Shown piece by piece: positions 36,038 through 45,320 of a DNA stretch of 64,000 bases. Origin of the DNA: Luteimonas sp. RC10. GTDB lineage: Bacteria; Pseudomonadota; Gammaproteobacteria; Xanthomonadales; Xanthomonadaceae. Under the pieces are notes generated by a model. It was not told where the DNA came from. It worked only from the letters and a program-made list of their open reading frames with translations, and ran no database searches. The position numbers were made by a program, and so were the translations under genes. Each line of letters opens with the position of its first letter. Position 1 is the stretch's first letter. The DNA lies in NCBI RefSeq assembly GCF_014192745.1, contig NZ_JACHYJ010000001.1, forward strand, positions 496,001 through 560,000, in the 5' to 3' direction.

Positions 36038-36454
36038 TCAAGGATTCCGAAGCGGCGTCGGCTTAGATGGGTTTTTGGCTGCCCTCGTGTCACTGTCCGG
36101 GTTGCAACACGATATGGATCCCACTACTGGAAGAGGCGCCGGGCGGTCCGAATCGCTATAGACCTCCAATCCCGATAGATGATTGTCCAGTGCCCAAACA
36201 ATCAAACCGACGCCCTCACCATCTGGAGATTCGGCCACCACATCGGCAACGATACGAGGCATCTGCCCAGGAGCAGGCCTGCAGAATTCCACCGATGCAC
36301 AACCACAATCGCAGCGACCAATCACTTGGAGCGCACGAACCTGCTCGATCAAGCCTTCAACAGATGCGTCTGTGGCTGCAACCGCGAGTACACGCTCGAT
36401 AACATCCGCCTCGGCATCCGAGATTGCTCTAACCGTCACTGGTGATCTGGGCAT
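36038..36454 (-). CDS. Hypothetical protein directly after an attC-like site
   Basis: 138 residues with an N-terminal helix (AISDAEADVIERVLAVAATDASVEGLIEQVRAL) and then VIGRCDCGCASVEFCRP, a cysteine cluster that could bind metal, and ends in a low-complexity tail. The ATG stands three bases after the R-prime box of the attC-like site at 36458-36516, the place a cassette gene would have. Lower GC than the core genome. Function unknown. Confidence 0.6.
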   Translation of the reverse strand: MPRSPVTVRAISDAEADVIERVLAVAATDASVEGLIEQVRALQVIGRCDCGCASVEFCRPAPGQMPRIVADVVAESPDGEGVGLIVWALDNHLSGLEVYSDSDRPAPLPVVGSISCCNPDSDTRAAKNPSKPTPLRNP

Positions 36455-36457
36455 ATG

Positions 36458-36516
36458 GCCTAACCCTCGCGTTGAGCTAACCGCGAAGGAGCGTTGGATT
36501 GAACAAGTTGTTAGAT
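36458..36516 (-). repeat. Integron attC-like recombination site
   Basis: On the minus strand an R''-type box ATCTAAC and an R'-type box GTTAGGC stand 59 bases apart from end to end, with a TTGTTCAA L-box after the first and CTCAACG before the second. The boxes fit RYYYAAC and GTTRRRY. Inner complementarity is modest. No integrase gene is present in the window. Confidence 0.5.
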
Positions 36517-36629
36517 ATCGTTGCTTTAGTCATCGTCGCGATCAACCGGCTACGGCCGTGAGCGGCTAATCGGTACACGCTCATTGACGATGGCCCGTCT
36601 GTTCTGACAAGTCAGCATCCATCCGCAGC

Positions 36630-36917
36630 TCACTCGAAAGCGTCCATGAGCAGATAGGTTCCCGGCGCCCGTTGGTGCTTGTCGATCAGCGGCACCAGTC
36701 GCCGGAAATGCTCGGTGTTGCAGTGTGCATCCAGGGCCGCCCGGTCCGGCCACTGCTCGATGAAGACGAAATGCCCCGGATCCTTCTGATCGACGTACAG
36801 ATCGTACGAAATGCACAGCGGCTCCTGTCTGGTTTTCTCGACAAGCTCTCGATAGAGCGGGGCCACGGCATCGAGGTATTCGGCCTTGATGAAGTCTTGC
36901 GCAATCACTTTCAGCAT
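36630..36917 (-). CDS. Antibiotic-biosynthesis monooxygenase (ABM) domain protein
   Basis: 95 residues of the dimeric alpha+beta barrel ABM family: MLKVIAQDFIKAEYLDAVAPLYRELVEKTRQEPLCISYDLYVDQKDPGHFVFIEQWPDRAALDAHCNTEHFRRLVPLI. The EQW and HxxTxHF-like pattern is typical of YgiN-like quinol monooxygenases. The ATG at 36917 starts the domain exactly. Isolated in the accessory patch; the attC-like site lies 114 bases past its stop. Confidence 0.9.
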   Translation of the reverse strand: MLKVIAQDFIKAEYLDAVAPLYRELVEKTRQEPLCISYDLYVDQKDPGHFVFIEQWPDRAALDAHCNTEHFRRLVPLIDKHQRAPGTYLLMDAFE

Positions 36918-37203
36918 GTCGTTGTTCCTGGTGTCATCGTGTGTGTGCGCCGCCGCGCGCGCTCTGACCTGAGCAGGAAGAGCGCGCTCAGTTACTCCGC
37001 CGCGATCTGGAGGCCGACACGCGGCGTTGATTGGCGGCGTCGGACGCATTGCATGCTGCCCACTGGGCAGGGTCTAGGCGCGCTGCTGGCGAGATGCGAC
37101 AGCGCGCGTGGGTTGCATCTTGCCGGTTCCGACAATGAGGTGGTCCGCCTAACGGCGCGACGCGGAGTCGGATGGTTGCGCGCGCAGCTCAAAGCTCAGC
37201 GGT

Positions 37204-37710
37204 CTACGGTTGCGCGGACGCATTCGAGCCTTGCGCGCGTGGCGGCGGCGCATTCGAATTGTCCATGTCCGAGGCGATCTGCCACGATGCATCGGCGTTT
37301 TCGCGTCTCAGCGTGAGCGTGAACTTGCCTGTGTCGCCGGGCGCATCGCCGTAGCCATAGACGCCGACGATGTAGGCGATGGTGCCTTCAGCGGCGAACG
37401 TGAGCGCGCGTAGCCGTAGCGGCCCGCCGCCCTGGCCTGCATACGCCGCTTGGATGGCCGGGCGGCCGCGGACCGGCGGGCGATTGCTTTGCAGCACGAA
37501 GCCGTCCTCGGCGAACAGCGCAGCGAGCGCCGCGGCGTCTCCGGCGCGCCATGCCTGCTCGTAATCGCGAAGCACACGCGCCAACTCAGGAGGCAATGCG
37601 ACGTCCTCGTGCTCGACCCGCGTTCCTGATTCGGGAGACGGCTGGGCCTGCGACACCCTCACGGCAAGCGCCAGGCCCACAACGACAATGAAGACTGCAA
37701 TCCAACGCAT
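37204..37710 (-). CDS. Exported NTF2-like protein (SgcJ/DUF4440 type)
   Basis: 168 residues with a signal peptide (MRWIAVFIVVVGLALAVRVSQAQ). The mature domain has the SgcJ/EcaC pattern: VLRDYEQAWRAGDAAALAALFAEDGFVLQSNRPPVRGRPAIQAAYAGQGG and TFAAEGTIAYIVGVYGYGD...GKFTLTLRRENADASWQIASDMDN. Likely periplasmic; substrate unknown. Proline/alanine tail after the domain. It is not similar enough to the SnoaL-like gene to be its duplicate. Confidence 0.85.
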   Translation of the reverse strand: MRWIAVFIVVVGLALAVRVSQAQPSPESGTRVEHEDVALPPELARVLRDYEQAWRAGDAAALAALFAEDGFVLQSNRPPVRGRPAIQAAYAGQGGGPLRLRALTFAAEGTIAYIVGVYGYGDAPGDTGKFTLTLRRENADASWQIASDMDNSNAPPPRAQGSNASAQP

Positions 37711-37900
37711 CGGCGGTGGTCCCTTGTGGCGCCGCGCATCCGGGCGGCATTCGCCCCGCGGCGGGGCCCTGCATCGAGTATGGGGCGCCATGCGGGCTCT
37801 TGCTATCCGTCGCGCTCGGCGCAAGGCGTGACAGCTCGATACGTCTTGATCAGCGGGCGATGCCTGGGCATGTGGCCCCCAGCGCGTCGCGCACCCGCGC

Positions 37901-37932
37901 AGACGAAAACGGGGCGGCCCGAAGGCCGCCCC
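37901..37932 (-). terminator. Intrinsic terminator of dcp
   Basis: On the minus strand a 9-bp stem GGGGCGGCC/GGCCGCCCC closed by a TTCG loop is followed by GTTTTCGTCT. It lies about 40 bases past the dcp stop, the classical Rho-independent form. Confidence 0.85.
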
Positions 37933-37973
37933 GCTCGGTGCTGCATGTCATGCGCCGCAGCGCGCGACGGGCC

Positions 37974-40127
37974 TCACTTCAACCCACGATGCTCCAGCAA
38001 CGGCTCGACGCTCGGGTCCTTGCCGCGGAACTCGCGGTAGGCGGTGGCGAGGTCGCGCGAGTGGCCGATCGACAGGATCTTGTCGCGGAAGGTCTGGCCG
38101 TTCTCGCGGGTCAGGCCGCCGTTCTCGCGGAACCACTGGAAGGCGTCATGGTCGAGCACCTCGGCGCCGAAGTAGGCGTAGTAGCCGGCTGCGTAGCCGC
38201 CACCCCAGATGTGGCTGAAGTAGCTGGTGCGGTAGCGCGGCGGCACGGCGGCGAGGTCGACCTTGTACTTCTCGAGCGCCTGCTTTTCGAACGCGTCGAC
38301 GTCCTGCTTGGCCTCGCCGGCCGGCAGCGTGTGCCAGGCGAGGTCGAGCAGTGCGGCGGAGAGGTATTCGGTGGTCGCGTAGCCCTGGTTGAAGGTGCGC
38401 GCCTTGACGATCCGGTCGACCAGATCCTGCGGCATCGCTTCACCGGTCTCGTGGTGCTTGGCGTAGTTGGCGAACACCTTCGGGTCCAGCGCCCAGTGTT
38501 CGTTGAACTGCGAGGGGAACTCGACGAAATCGCGCGGGGTGTTGGTACCGGCGACCGACGGGTACTTGGTGTTGGAGAAGAAGCCGTGCAGCGCGTGGCC
38601 GAACTCGTGGAACAGCGTGGTCACATCGTCGAAGCTCAGCAGCGCAGGCTGGCCGGCGGCAGGCTTGGTGAAGTTCTCGACGTTGTAGACCACCGGGATG
38701 GTGCCGGTCAGGCCGTTCTGCTCGACGAAGTTGCCCATCCACGCGCCGCCCTGCTTGCTGTCGCGCTTGAACGGGTCGAGGTAGAACAGCGCGAGCTGCT
38801 TGCCGTCGGCATCCATGATGTCGAACACGCGCACATCGGGGTGATAGACCGGGATGTCCTTGCGCTCCTTGGCGGTGATGCCGTAGAGCTGGTTGGCGGC
38901 AAAGAACACGCCGTCGTTGAGCACGCGGTCGAGCTCGAAGTAGGGCTTGATCTGCGCTTCGTCGAGGTCGAACTCGGCCTTGCGGACCTGCTCGGCATAG
39001 AAGTCCCAGTCGGCCGCGCCGGCGGTGAAGCCGCCGTTCTGTGCGTCGACCACGCCCTGGATCTTCGCCAGCTCGGCACGTGCGCGTGCGGTGGCGGCCG
39101 GCACGGTATCGGTCAGCAGCTTGAGCGCGGCTTCCGGGGTCTTCGCCATCTGGTCGGCGATGCTGTAGGCGGCATAGTTGGGATAGCCGAGCAGCTGGGC
39201 CTGGCGCGCGCGCAGTTCGGCCAGACGCTGGATCGTGGCGCGGGTGTCGTTGGCGTCGCCCTTCTCGGCGCGGCCGGTGGAGGCGGCGAGCACACGCTCG
39301 CGCAAGTCGCGGTTCTTCAGCGAGGCCAGCACCGGCTGCTGGGTGGTGTTCTGCAGGCTCAGCAGCCACTGGCCGTCCTTGCCGGCGGCCTTGGCGGCAT
39401 CGGCCGCGGCGGCGATCGCGCCGGCGTCGAGGCCGTCAAGTTCGGCCACGTCGGTGACGAACACGCCGCCGGCATTGCTGGCGGCCAGCAGCTTGTTGCC
39501 GAACGCGGTCGACAGCGTGGACGACTCGGCGTTGAGCTTGCGCAGTTCGGCCTTGTCGGCGTCATTGAGCAACGCGCCCGCGCGCACGAAGTTGTCGTGC
39601 GTGTGCGCGAGCACGGTGGCCTGCTGGGGGGTGAGGCCCAGCGTGTCGCGCTGGTCGTACAGGGTCTTGACCCGGGCAAACAGTGCGGGGTCGAGGTAGA
39701 TGGCGTCGCTGTGCTCGGCGAGCTTGGGTGCCAACGCTTCTTCGGCCGCCTGCAGGGTGTCGTTGGTGTTGGCGCCGGTGAGCATGAAGAACACGTTGGC
39801 CGCACGGGTCAGCAGTTCGCCGCTGCGCTCCATCGCTTCGATGGTGTTCTCGACCGTGGGCGCCTCGGTGTTGTCGGCGATCTTGCGGATCTCGGCCAGG
39901 TGCTGCTTCATGCCCTCTTCGATCGCCGGCTGGTAGTCGGCGTCCTTGAGCTTGTCGAAGGGCGGCGCCTGGAACGGCAGCGTGCTGGCGACGAACAGGG
40001 GGTTGTCGGCCGGCGCGGCCGCGGCGGAAGCATCAGTGGCGGGCATCGTGGACTCGGCAGCAGGGCGGTCGCCGCAGGCGGTGAGCGCCAGCGCGATCGC
40101 GGAAGACAGAAGCAGCTTATGCAACAT
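37974..40127 (-). CDS. dcp: Peptidyl-dipeptidase Dcp, M3 family, lipoprotein
   Basis: 717-residue zinc metallopeptidase removing C-terminal dipeptides. The zinc motif HEFGH is at about residues 507-511 (TTLFHEFGHALHGFFSN), with the downstream glutamate in the EFPSQFNEHW helix. The signal peptide ends LALTAC, so the enzyme is probably lipid-anchored and periplasmic, as Xanthomonas Dcp proteins often are. The start at 40127 has GGAG eight bases before. An intrinsic terminator follows. Confidence 0.96.
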   Translation of the reverse strand: MLHKLLLSSAIALALTACGDRPAAESTMPATDASAAAAPADNPLFVASTLPFQAPPFDKLKDADYQPAIEEGMKQHLAEIRKIADNTEAPTVENTIEAMERSGELLTRAANVFFMLTGANTNDTLQAAEEALAPKLAEHSDAIYLDPALFARVKTLYDQRDTLGLTPQQATVLAHTHDNFVRAGALLNDADKAELRKLNAESSTLSTAFGNKLLAASNAGGVFVTDVAELDGLDAGAIAAAADAAKAAGKDGQWLLSLQNTTQQPVLASLKNRDLRERVLAASTGRAEKGDANDTRATIQRLAELRARQAQLLGYPNYAAYSIADQMAKTPEAALKLLTDTVPAATARARAELAKIQGVVDAQNGGFTAGAADWDFYAEQVRKAEFDLDEAQIKPYFELDRVLNDGVFFAANQLYGITAKERKDIPVYHPDVRVFDIMDADGKQLALFYLDPFKRDSKQGGAWMGNFVEQNGLTGTIPVVYNVENFTKPAAGQPALLSFDDVTTLFHEFGHALHGFFSNTKYPSVAGTNTPRDFVEFPSQFNEHWALDPKVFANYAKHHETGEAMPQDLVDRIVKARTFNQGYATTEYLSAALLDLAWHTLPAGEAKQDVDAFEKQALEKYKVDLAAVPPRYRTSYFSHIWGGGYAAGYYAYFGAEVLDHDAFQWFRENGGLTRENGQTFRDKILSIGHSRDLATAYREFRGKDPSVEPLLEHRGLK

Positions 40128-40305
40128 GGAGGGAACTCCGTTAGGGGACAGCGCAGTGACGGCGTCGGTCGCGGCACGCGGCCCGCCAACCGCGCAGGGT
40201 GCGCCCAATGGTAGAGCTTGGAAATGTGCCGTTGGTTTGCCGGTTCAGGTGGATGGCCGGCGAATAGGGCACCTTGAGCGGGTCCCTTTCCCATGGAGCA
40301 CCGCG

Positions 40306-40608
40306 ATGTTGCGTTACTGCCTGATCCTGGTGGCGCTGGGCGGCGTGTCTGGGGCAGCGGGCGCGGCCGATACGCCGGCAGCCCCGGCGCCCAGCGCTGA
40401 GGCCGCGTCGATCGGAATCGCGGTGATGCGCGAGGACGGCACATTGGTGCTGCGGTTGCGTGCGACACTCGACGGCGGGGCGGCCCACGGCGAGAGCGAG
40501 TTCCGCTATCGGCCGGGCACGCCGGAGTACGCGGCGGTGCTGGCGCACATCGGCGGGCTGGCGCCGGGGCAAAGCAAGGCGGTACCGCCCTGGCCGGAGG
40601 GGGAGTGA
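40306..40608 (+). CDS. Small hypothetical exported protein
   Basis: 100 residues: signal peptide MLRYCLILVALGGVSGAAGA, then an Ala/Pro linker and a small beta domain (SIGIAVMREDGTLVLRLRATLDGG; GESEFRYRPGTPEYAAVLAHIGGL). GGAG precedes the ATG at 40306 by 8 bases. Family not recognised. Divergent from dcp and convergent with the acyltransferase gene. Confidence 0.65.
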   Translation: MLRYCLILVALGGVSGAAGAADTPAAPAPSAEAASIGIAVMREDGTLVLRLRATLDGGAAHGESEFRYRPGTPEYAAVLAHIGGLAPGQSKAVPPWPEGE

Positions 40609-40612
40609 CCCC

Positions 40613-41221
40613 TCAGACGGTGCCGCGGTTCTTGCCCATCCACGGGGCGTACCAGGCGCGGATCCTGGCCATGTCGGCATCGAGGTCGTCGCCCGGCTCG
40701 ATCAGCGGGCCGAAGCCGATGACCTTGTCGGGGTAGTGGAAGTACAGGGTCTGGATCGGGACGTTGGCGGCCTTGGCGATCTTCCAGAAGCCGGTCTTCC
40801 AGCGCTCGACGCGCTTGCGCGTGCCTTCGGGCGCCAGGCCGTACCAGAACGGGGTCTCGCCGTGGATCGCCGCGGCCGCCTGTTCGACCACGCGCGAGGC
40901 GCGACTGCGGTCGACCGGGATCACACCCAGACCGCGCAGCGCCCAGCCAAGCACCGGCACGCGGAACAGCGAATCCTTGCCGAGCACGCGGATATCCAGC
41001 CCCAGCGCGGCCTTGGCCGCGAAGCCCCACACGCCGTCCCAGTTGGACGAATGCGGGGCGCCGATGAGCACCAGCCGTGGGATGTTCGGCAACTCGCCGA
41101 CCATGCGCCAGCCGCCCAGGCGCAGGATGCTGCGCCCGATCCAGCGCGCGAGCCGGCTGGGTTTGACCCGCGGCGCTAGCGGCGGGACGGGGATCAGAAA
41201 CGGGTACTTCGATGTGCTCAT
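40613..41221 (-). CDS. 1-acyl-sn-glycerol-3-phosphate acyltransferase-like protein
   Basis: 202 residues of the PlsC/LPLAT family. The catalytic HxxxxD box is seen as APHSSNWDGVWG, and the second box as LAPEGTRKRVERWKTGFWKIA. The N-terminus is proline-rich, without a clear membrane anchor. Members acylate lysophosphatidate or related lipids at the inner membrane. The start at 41221 (MSTSKYPFL) begins a compact domain. Followed upstream by arfB on the same strand, 34 bases away. Confidence 0.9.
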   Translation of the reverse strand: MSTSKYPFLIPVPPLAPRVKPSRLARWIGRSILRLGGWRMVGELPNIPRLVLIGAPHSSNWDGVWGFAAKAALGLDIRVLGKDSLFRVPVLGWALRGLGVIPVDRSRASRVVEQAAAAIHGETPFWYGLAPEGTRKRVERWKTGFWKIAKAANVPIQTLYFHYPDKVIGFGPLIEPGDDLDADMARIRAWYAPWMGKNRGTV

Positions 41222-41255
41222 GCGTCCTCGGCGCGAAGGCCCGTTCTGACGGGCG

Positions 41256-41666
41256 TCATTCCCAGTCGCGCCCGGCGCGACCGCGCTTGATGGTACTGCG
41301 TTCGCGTTTGGCGCCCAGTCGACGTTCCTTGGCACCCCGCGTGGGGCGGGTGGCGACGCGTGGCTTGGGCACTTCGTAACCGGTCGCCACGAACGCGGCC
41401 AGACGTTCGCGGGCATCCTCGCGGTTGCGCTCCTGGGTGCGGAAGCGCTGGGCGCTGATGACCAGCACGCCGGCATCGGTCACCCGGCGGTCGCGACGCG
41501 CCAGCAGGCGGGCGCGTACCGCGTCTGGCAGCGACGGTGAACCGGCGATGTCGAAGCGCAACTCGACCGCGGTCGACACCTTGTTGACGTTCTGCCCGCC
41601 CGGTCCGCTCGCGCGCACGAAGCGTTCGACGAGTTCGGACTCGGGAATGGCGGGCGGCGTGGACAT
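41256..41666 (-). CDS. arfB: Alternative ribosome-rescue factor ArfB (peptidyl-tRNA hydrolase)
   Basis: 136 residues (YaeJ type). The GGQ catalytic motif is in FVRASGPGGQNVNKVSTAVELRFDI, and the basic C-terminal tail (RPTRGAKERRLGAKRERSTIKRGRAG) is the part that reaches into the empty mRNA channel of stalled ribosomes. The ATG at 41666 starts MSTPPAIPESELVERF. It acts as a backup for tmRNA when mRNA lacks a stop. Probably co-transcribed with the acyltransferase gene. Confidence 0.95.
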   Translation of the reverse strand: MSTPPAIPESELVERFVRASGPGGQNVNKVSTAVELRFDIAGSPSLPDAVRARLLARRDRRVTDAGVLVISAQRFRTQERNREDARERLAAFVATGYEVPKPRVATRPTRGAKERRLGAKRERSTIKRGRAGRDWE

Positions 41667-41736
41667 CGACGGCGATTGTAGAGGGTGGCTGTCAACGCGC
41701 GTTCGCGGCACGCGGAAGCAGGTCCAAGGCCGCTTG

Positions 41737-41772
41737 CCCCCACCCAACCCTCCTCCGCATGGCGGGGGAGGG
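41737..41772. repeat. Dispersed single copy of the hairpin repeat
   Basis: CCCCCACCCAACCCTCCTCC followed by GCATGGCGGGGGAGGG repeats the first hairpin element of the 13490-14226 array, with small changes in the arms. It lies just past the stop of the pseudouridine synthase gene, so it can serve as its terminator. Confidence 0.85.
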
Positions 41773-41784
41773 CCGCATCCGCTT

Positions 41785-42477
41785 CTATGCCGGTTGGCCG
41801 GGGAACAGCAGCAGCGCCTTGGCGAACGCATCGCCCGGTGGGGCGGCGATGTCCATGCGCTCGCCGGTCTGCGGATGGGTGAAACGCAGGCGCTCGGCGT
41901 GCAGCAGCATGCGGTGGATGCCGAGCCTGCGGAAATGGCGGTTGTGGCGGCCGTCGCCGTGGCTGGTGTCGCCGATCAGGTGGTGCGAGAGGTGCTTGAG
42001 GTGGCGGCGGATCTGCCGGAAGCGGCCGGTCATCGGTTCGGCGCGCAGCAATGCGTAACGCGAGGTCGCAAAGCCGGCCGACGGCAGCGCCAGCTCGGTG
42101 CTCGCCAACCGCGTGAACCGTGTGACCGCAGGCTTCTTCAGCGGCTTGCCGGGGCCGCCGTCGAGCGGGTGGTCGACCTCGAGCTCGGGTTCCGGCCAGC
42201 CGCGGCATACCGCCAGGTAGTGCTTGTCGACGCTGCGCGCCATCCACTGCGTGCCCAGCGCCGAGGCGGTGTCGCGGTCGAAAGCCAGCAGCAGGCAGCC
42301 ACTGGTGGCGCGGTCGAGCCGGTGGACCAGGAACAGCGGCCGGCCGAACTGCAGGCGCAGGCGATCGGCAAGAAAATCATGCTCGCCTCGCGCGAGCGCG
42401 CTGTCGTGGACCATCAGGCCGGCAGGCTTGTCGACCACGGCCAGCCAGTCGTCCACATACCGCACATCGATCGTCAT
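41785..42477 (-). CDS. RluA-family pseudouridine synthase (TruC-like)
   Basis: 230 residues. The catalytic block HRLDRATSGCLLLAFD holds the active aspartate; the GFATSRYALLRAEPMTGRFRQIRRHLKHLSHHLIGDTSHGDGRHN stretch is the family C-terminal signature. There is no S4 domain, as in RluA and TruC. Short length and the DVRYVDDWLAVVDKPAGLMVH start suggest TruC (tRNA U65) or RluA. The start at 42477 begins the domain. Divergent from the M16 peptidase gene. Confidence 0.92.
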   Translation of the reverse strand: MTIDVRYVDDWLAVVDKPAGLMVHDSALARGEHDFLADRLRLQFGRPLFLVHRLDRATSGCLLLAFDRDTASALGTQWMARSVDKHYLAVCRGWPEPELEVDHPLDGGPGKPLKKPAVTRFTRLASTELALPSAGFATSRYALLRAEPMTGRFRQIRRHLKHLSHHLIGDTSHGDGRHNRHFRRLGIHRMLLHAERLRFTHPQTGERMDIAAPPGDAFAKALLLFPGQPA

Positions 42478-42564
42478 CACTTGCGCTCCGGGCGTCGTGG
42501 GGCATCCGGGCGCGCGGATGCGATCTGCTATTTTCGGCGATCGTCTCGCCCGAAGGGAAACCGC

Positions 42565-45300
42565 ATGCGTCGCCGCCTCCGTGTCTGCCTGGTCGCGCTG
42601 CTGCTGTGCGTGGGCATCGCGCCGGCCGCCGCGGCCCCGCAGCTCGACGCGCCGGTGCACAGCGCCGAGGGCATCAGCGAGTACCGCTTCGACAACGGCC
42701 TGCAGCTGGTGCTGTTCCCCGACCCCGGCAAGCCGGTGACCACGGTCAACGTGACCTACCGCGTCGGCTCGCGCCACGAGGGTTACGGCGAGACCGGCAT
42801 GGCGCACCTGCTCGAGCACCTGCTGTTCAAGGGCACGCCGACGCATTCCGACATCCCCGGCGAGATGAAGCGGCGCGGCATCCGCTTCAACGGCACGACC
42901 TGGTTCGACCGCACCAACTATTTCGCCAGCTTCTCCAGCGATCCGGCCACGCTCGACTGGCTGCTGGGGATGGAGGCCGATCGCATGGTCGCCTCGCGAA
43001 TCGCGCGCGAGGATCTCGACAGCGAGATGACCGTGGTCCGTAACGAACTGGAGGCCGGCGAGAACAATCCGGTGCGGGTGCTGGTGCAGCGGCTGATGTC
43101 AGCCGCCTACGACTGGCACAACTACGGCAATCCCACGATCGGTGCGCGCAGCGACATCGAGGGCATGCCGATCGCGCGGCTACAGGCGTTCTATCGCACC
43201 TGGTATCGGCCGGACAACGCGGTGGTGGTGATCGCCGGCGATTTCGATCCCGCGCACGCACTTGAGCGGGTGGCCGCGCACTTCGGCACGCTGCCGCAGC
43301 CGGCAAGCGCGCTGCCGCGCACCTACACCCGCGAGCCGGCGCAGGACGGCGAGCGCCACGTCGTGGTGCGCCGCGTCGGCCGCACGCCCTACCTGGCCGC
43401 GGGCTATCACATTCCCGCCGGCCGGCATCCCGATGCCGGCGCGCTGACGGTGCTGGCGCAGGTGCTCGGGCATGCGCCCAGCGGCCGGCTGCACCGGGCC
43501 CTGGTCGAACCGGGCCTGGCGACCTCGGTCTCGGCCACGGGTTACAGCCTGGATGAGCCGGGCTACCTCAGCGTGGTCGTCGAGGCCCCGGCAGACAGCG
43601 ACCTGGAGGCGCTGCAGGCGCGGCTGCTCGACGTCCTCGAACAGGACCCGGCGCCGTTCACCGACGACGAGGTGGACGAGGCGCGGGCGCGGCTGCTGGC
43701 CGGCTTCGAGCGCGCGCTGCGCGACCCCAATGCCGTCGGCGTGGCGTTGTCGGACGCGATCGCGCAGGGCGACTGGCGCTTGCTGCTGCATGCGCGCGAC
43801 CGGCTGGAGACGGTGACCGCGGCCGACGTGCAGCGCGTGGCGCGCGCCTACCTGCGCCGCGACAACCGCACGACCGGCCACTTCGTGCCGACCGACACGC
43901 CCGAGCGCATCGAGATTCCCGAGGCGCCGGACGCGGCGACGCTGCTGGCCGATTTCGTCGGCCGGCCCGCGCTCGCGGCCGGCGAGGCCTTCGATCCGAC
44001 ACCCGAGGCGATCGACGCACGCACGCGGACCTGGACGCTGTCCAATGGCGCCAGGCTGGCCGTGCTCGACAAGGCCACCCGCGGCCAGGCAGTACAACTG
44101 CGCATGACCCTGCGCCTGGGCAGCGAGGACACGCTGACCGGGCGCACCGATGCGGCGATGCTGGCCGGCGGCTTGCTGATGCGCGGCGCCGGCGATCTGG
44201 ACCGTGCGGCGATCTCGCGGCGGCTCACCGCGCTGCGCTCGACGCTGGGCGCCAGTGGCGGCGCGACCACGGTCAGCGTCGCCGCCTCGACCGACCGGGC
44301 GCACCTGGCCGATCTGCTCGATCTGACCGCGACCGTGCTGCGCCGGCCGACGTTTCCGCAGGACGAATTCGACCAGCTGCGCACGCAGTGGATCACCGGC
44401 ATCCAGGGCAGCATGAGCGAGCCGGGCGCGGTGGCCAATCAGGCGATGGCGCAGCACTTCGACATCTTCCCACCTGGCCATCCCTTCCACGCGCGTACGT
44501 TCGAGCAGCGCATCACTGGGCTCGAGGCGACGACGCGCGACGAGGCAGCGGCCTTCCACCGTGCGTTCTACGGCATGGGCCCGGGCACGACGATCGCGGT
44601 CGTCGGCGATGTTGATGCCGAGGTGGTGCATGCGCAACTCGAAGCGCTGTTCGGCGACTGGCGCCCGGCCACGCCGTTCGTGCGCATTCCCACGCCATAT
44701 GCAGCGCAGCCGGCGGCGCAGCTGCGCGTGGTCACGCCCGACCGGCCGAACGCGGTGTTCCTGGCGCAGCAGGCGCTGCCGCTGGGCCAGGATCACCCGG
44801 ATTATCCGGCGTTGTATCTGGGCAACCATCTGTTCGGCAGCGGCGGTATGAAGTCACGGCTGGCCGACCGCATCCGCCAGCGCGACGGCTTGAGCTATGG
44901 GGTCAGTTCGAGCTTCGGCGCCAGCGCGTTCGATACCGTCGGCACATTCTCGGCGCAGGCGATTGCTGCGCCGGAGAACATCGCCAAAGTGGCGCAGGCC
45001 TTCGACGAGGAACTGCGTCGACTGCTCAACGATGGCATCGACGCGACCGAACTGGCGCAGACGCGCGACGGCCTGCTGCTGGCGCGCCGCACGGCACGCG
45101 CGAGCGATGCGCAACTGGCCGGCACGCTCAACGACAACCTCTACCTGGAACGCGACATGGCCTATTCGGCCGCGTTCGAGGACAGGCTGCGCGGTCTCGA
45201 TGCCGAGGCCGTGCGCGCGGCGATGGCGCGGCACCTCGACCCCGACGCGATCACAACCGTCATCGCCGGCGATCTGGACGCGTCTGCCGCGGGGCCGTAG
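42565..45300 (+). CDS. M16-family zinc peptidase, exported
   Basis: 911 residues with a signal peptide (LRVCLVALLLCVGIAPAAAA). The active first half has the inverted zinc motif HLLEH at about 81-85 (MAHLLEHLLFKGTPTH) with the third ligand glutamate farther on (LDSEMTVVRNELE). The second half is the inactive partner domain (TLSNGARLAVLDKATRGQAVQLRMTLRLGSEDTL). The two-domain clamp is the pitrilysin architecture; the enzyme degrades peptides in the periplasm. AAGGGA precedes the ATG at 42565. Confidence 0.95.
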   Translation: MRRRLRVCLVALLLCVGIAPAAAAPQLDAPVHSAEGISEYRFDNGLQLVLFPDPGKPVTTVNVTYRVGSRHEGYGETGMAHLLEHLLFKGTPTHSDIPGEMKRRGIRFNGTTWFDRTNYFASFSSDPATLDWLLGMEADRMVASRIAREDLDSEMTVVRNELEAGENNPVRVLVQRLMSAAYDWHNYGNPTIGARSDIEGMPIARLQAFYRTWYRPDNAVVVIAGDFDPAHALERVAAHFGTLPQPASALPRTYTREPAQDGERHVVVRRVGRTPYLAAGYHIPAGRHPDAGALTVLAQVLGHAPSGRLHRALVEPGLATSVSATGYSLDEPGYLSVVVEAPADSDLEALQARLLDVLEQDPAPFTDDEVDEARARLLAGFERALRDPNAVGVALSDAIAQGDWRLLLHARDRLETVTAADVQRVARAYLRRDNRTTGHFVPTDTPERIEIPEAPDAATLLADFVGRPALAAGEAFDPTPEAIDARTRTWTLSNGARLAVLDKATRGQAVQLRMTLRLGSEDTLTGRTDAAMLAGGLLMRGAGDLDRAAISRRLTALRSTLGASGGATTVSVAASTDRAHLADLLDLTATVLRRPTFPQDEFDQLRTQWITGIQGSMSEPGAVANQAMAQHFDIFPPGHPFHARTFEQRITGLEATTRDEAAAFHRAFYGMGPGTTIAVVGDVDAEVVHAQLEALFGDWRPATPFVRIPTPYAAQPAAQLRVVTPDRPNAVFLAQQALPLGQDHPDYPALYLGNHLFGSGGMKSRLADRIRQRDGLSYGVSSSFGASAFDTVGTFSAQAIAAPENIAKVAQAFDEELRRLLNDGIDATELAQTRDGLLLARRTARASDAQLAGTLNDNLYLERDMAYSAAFEDRLRGLDAEAVRAAMARHLDPDAITTVIAGDLDASAAGP

Positions 45301-45320
45301 CCCCGCGCGGCGCGTTGCCG

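Noticed and set aside
35600..36640. Integron integrase or transposase to explain the cassette-like genes
   Set aside because: No tyrosine recombinase or transposase motif was found on either strand in the window, so any array would be an orphan.
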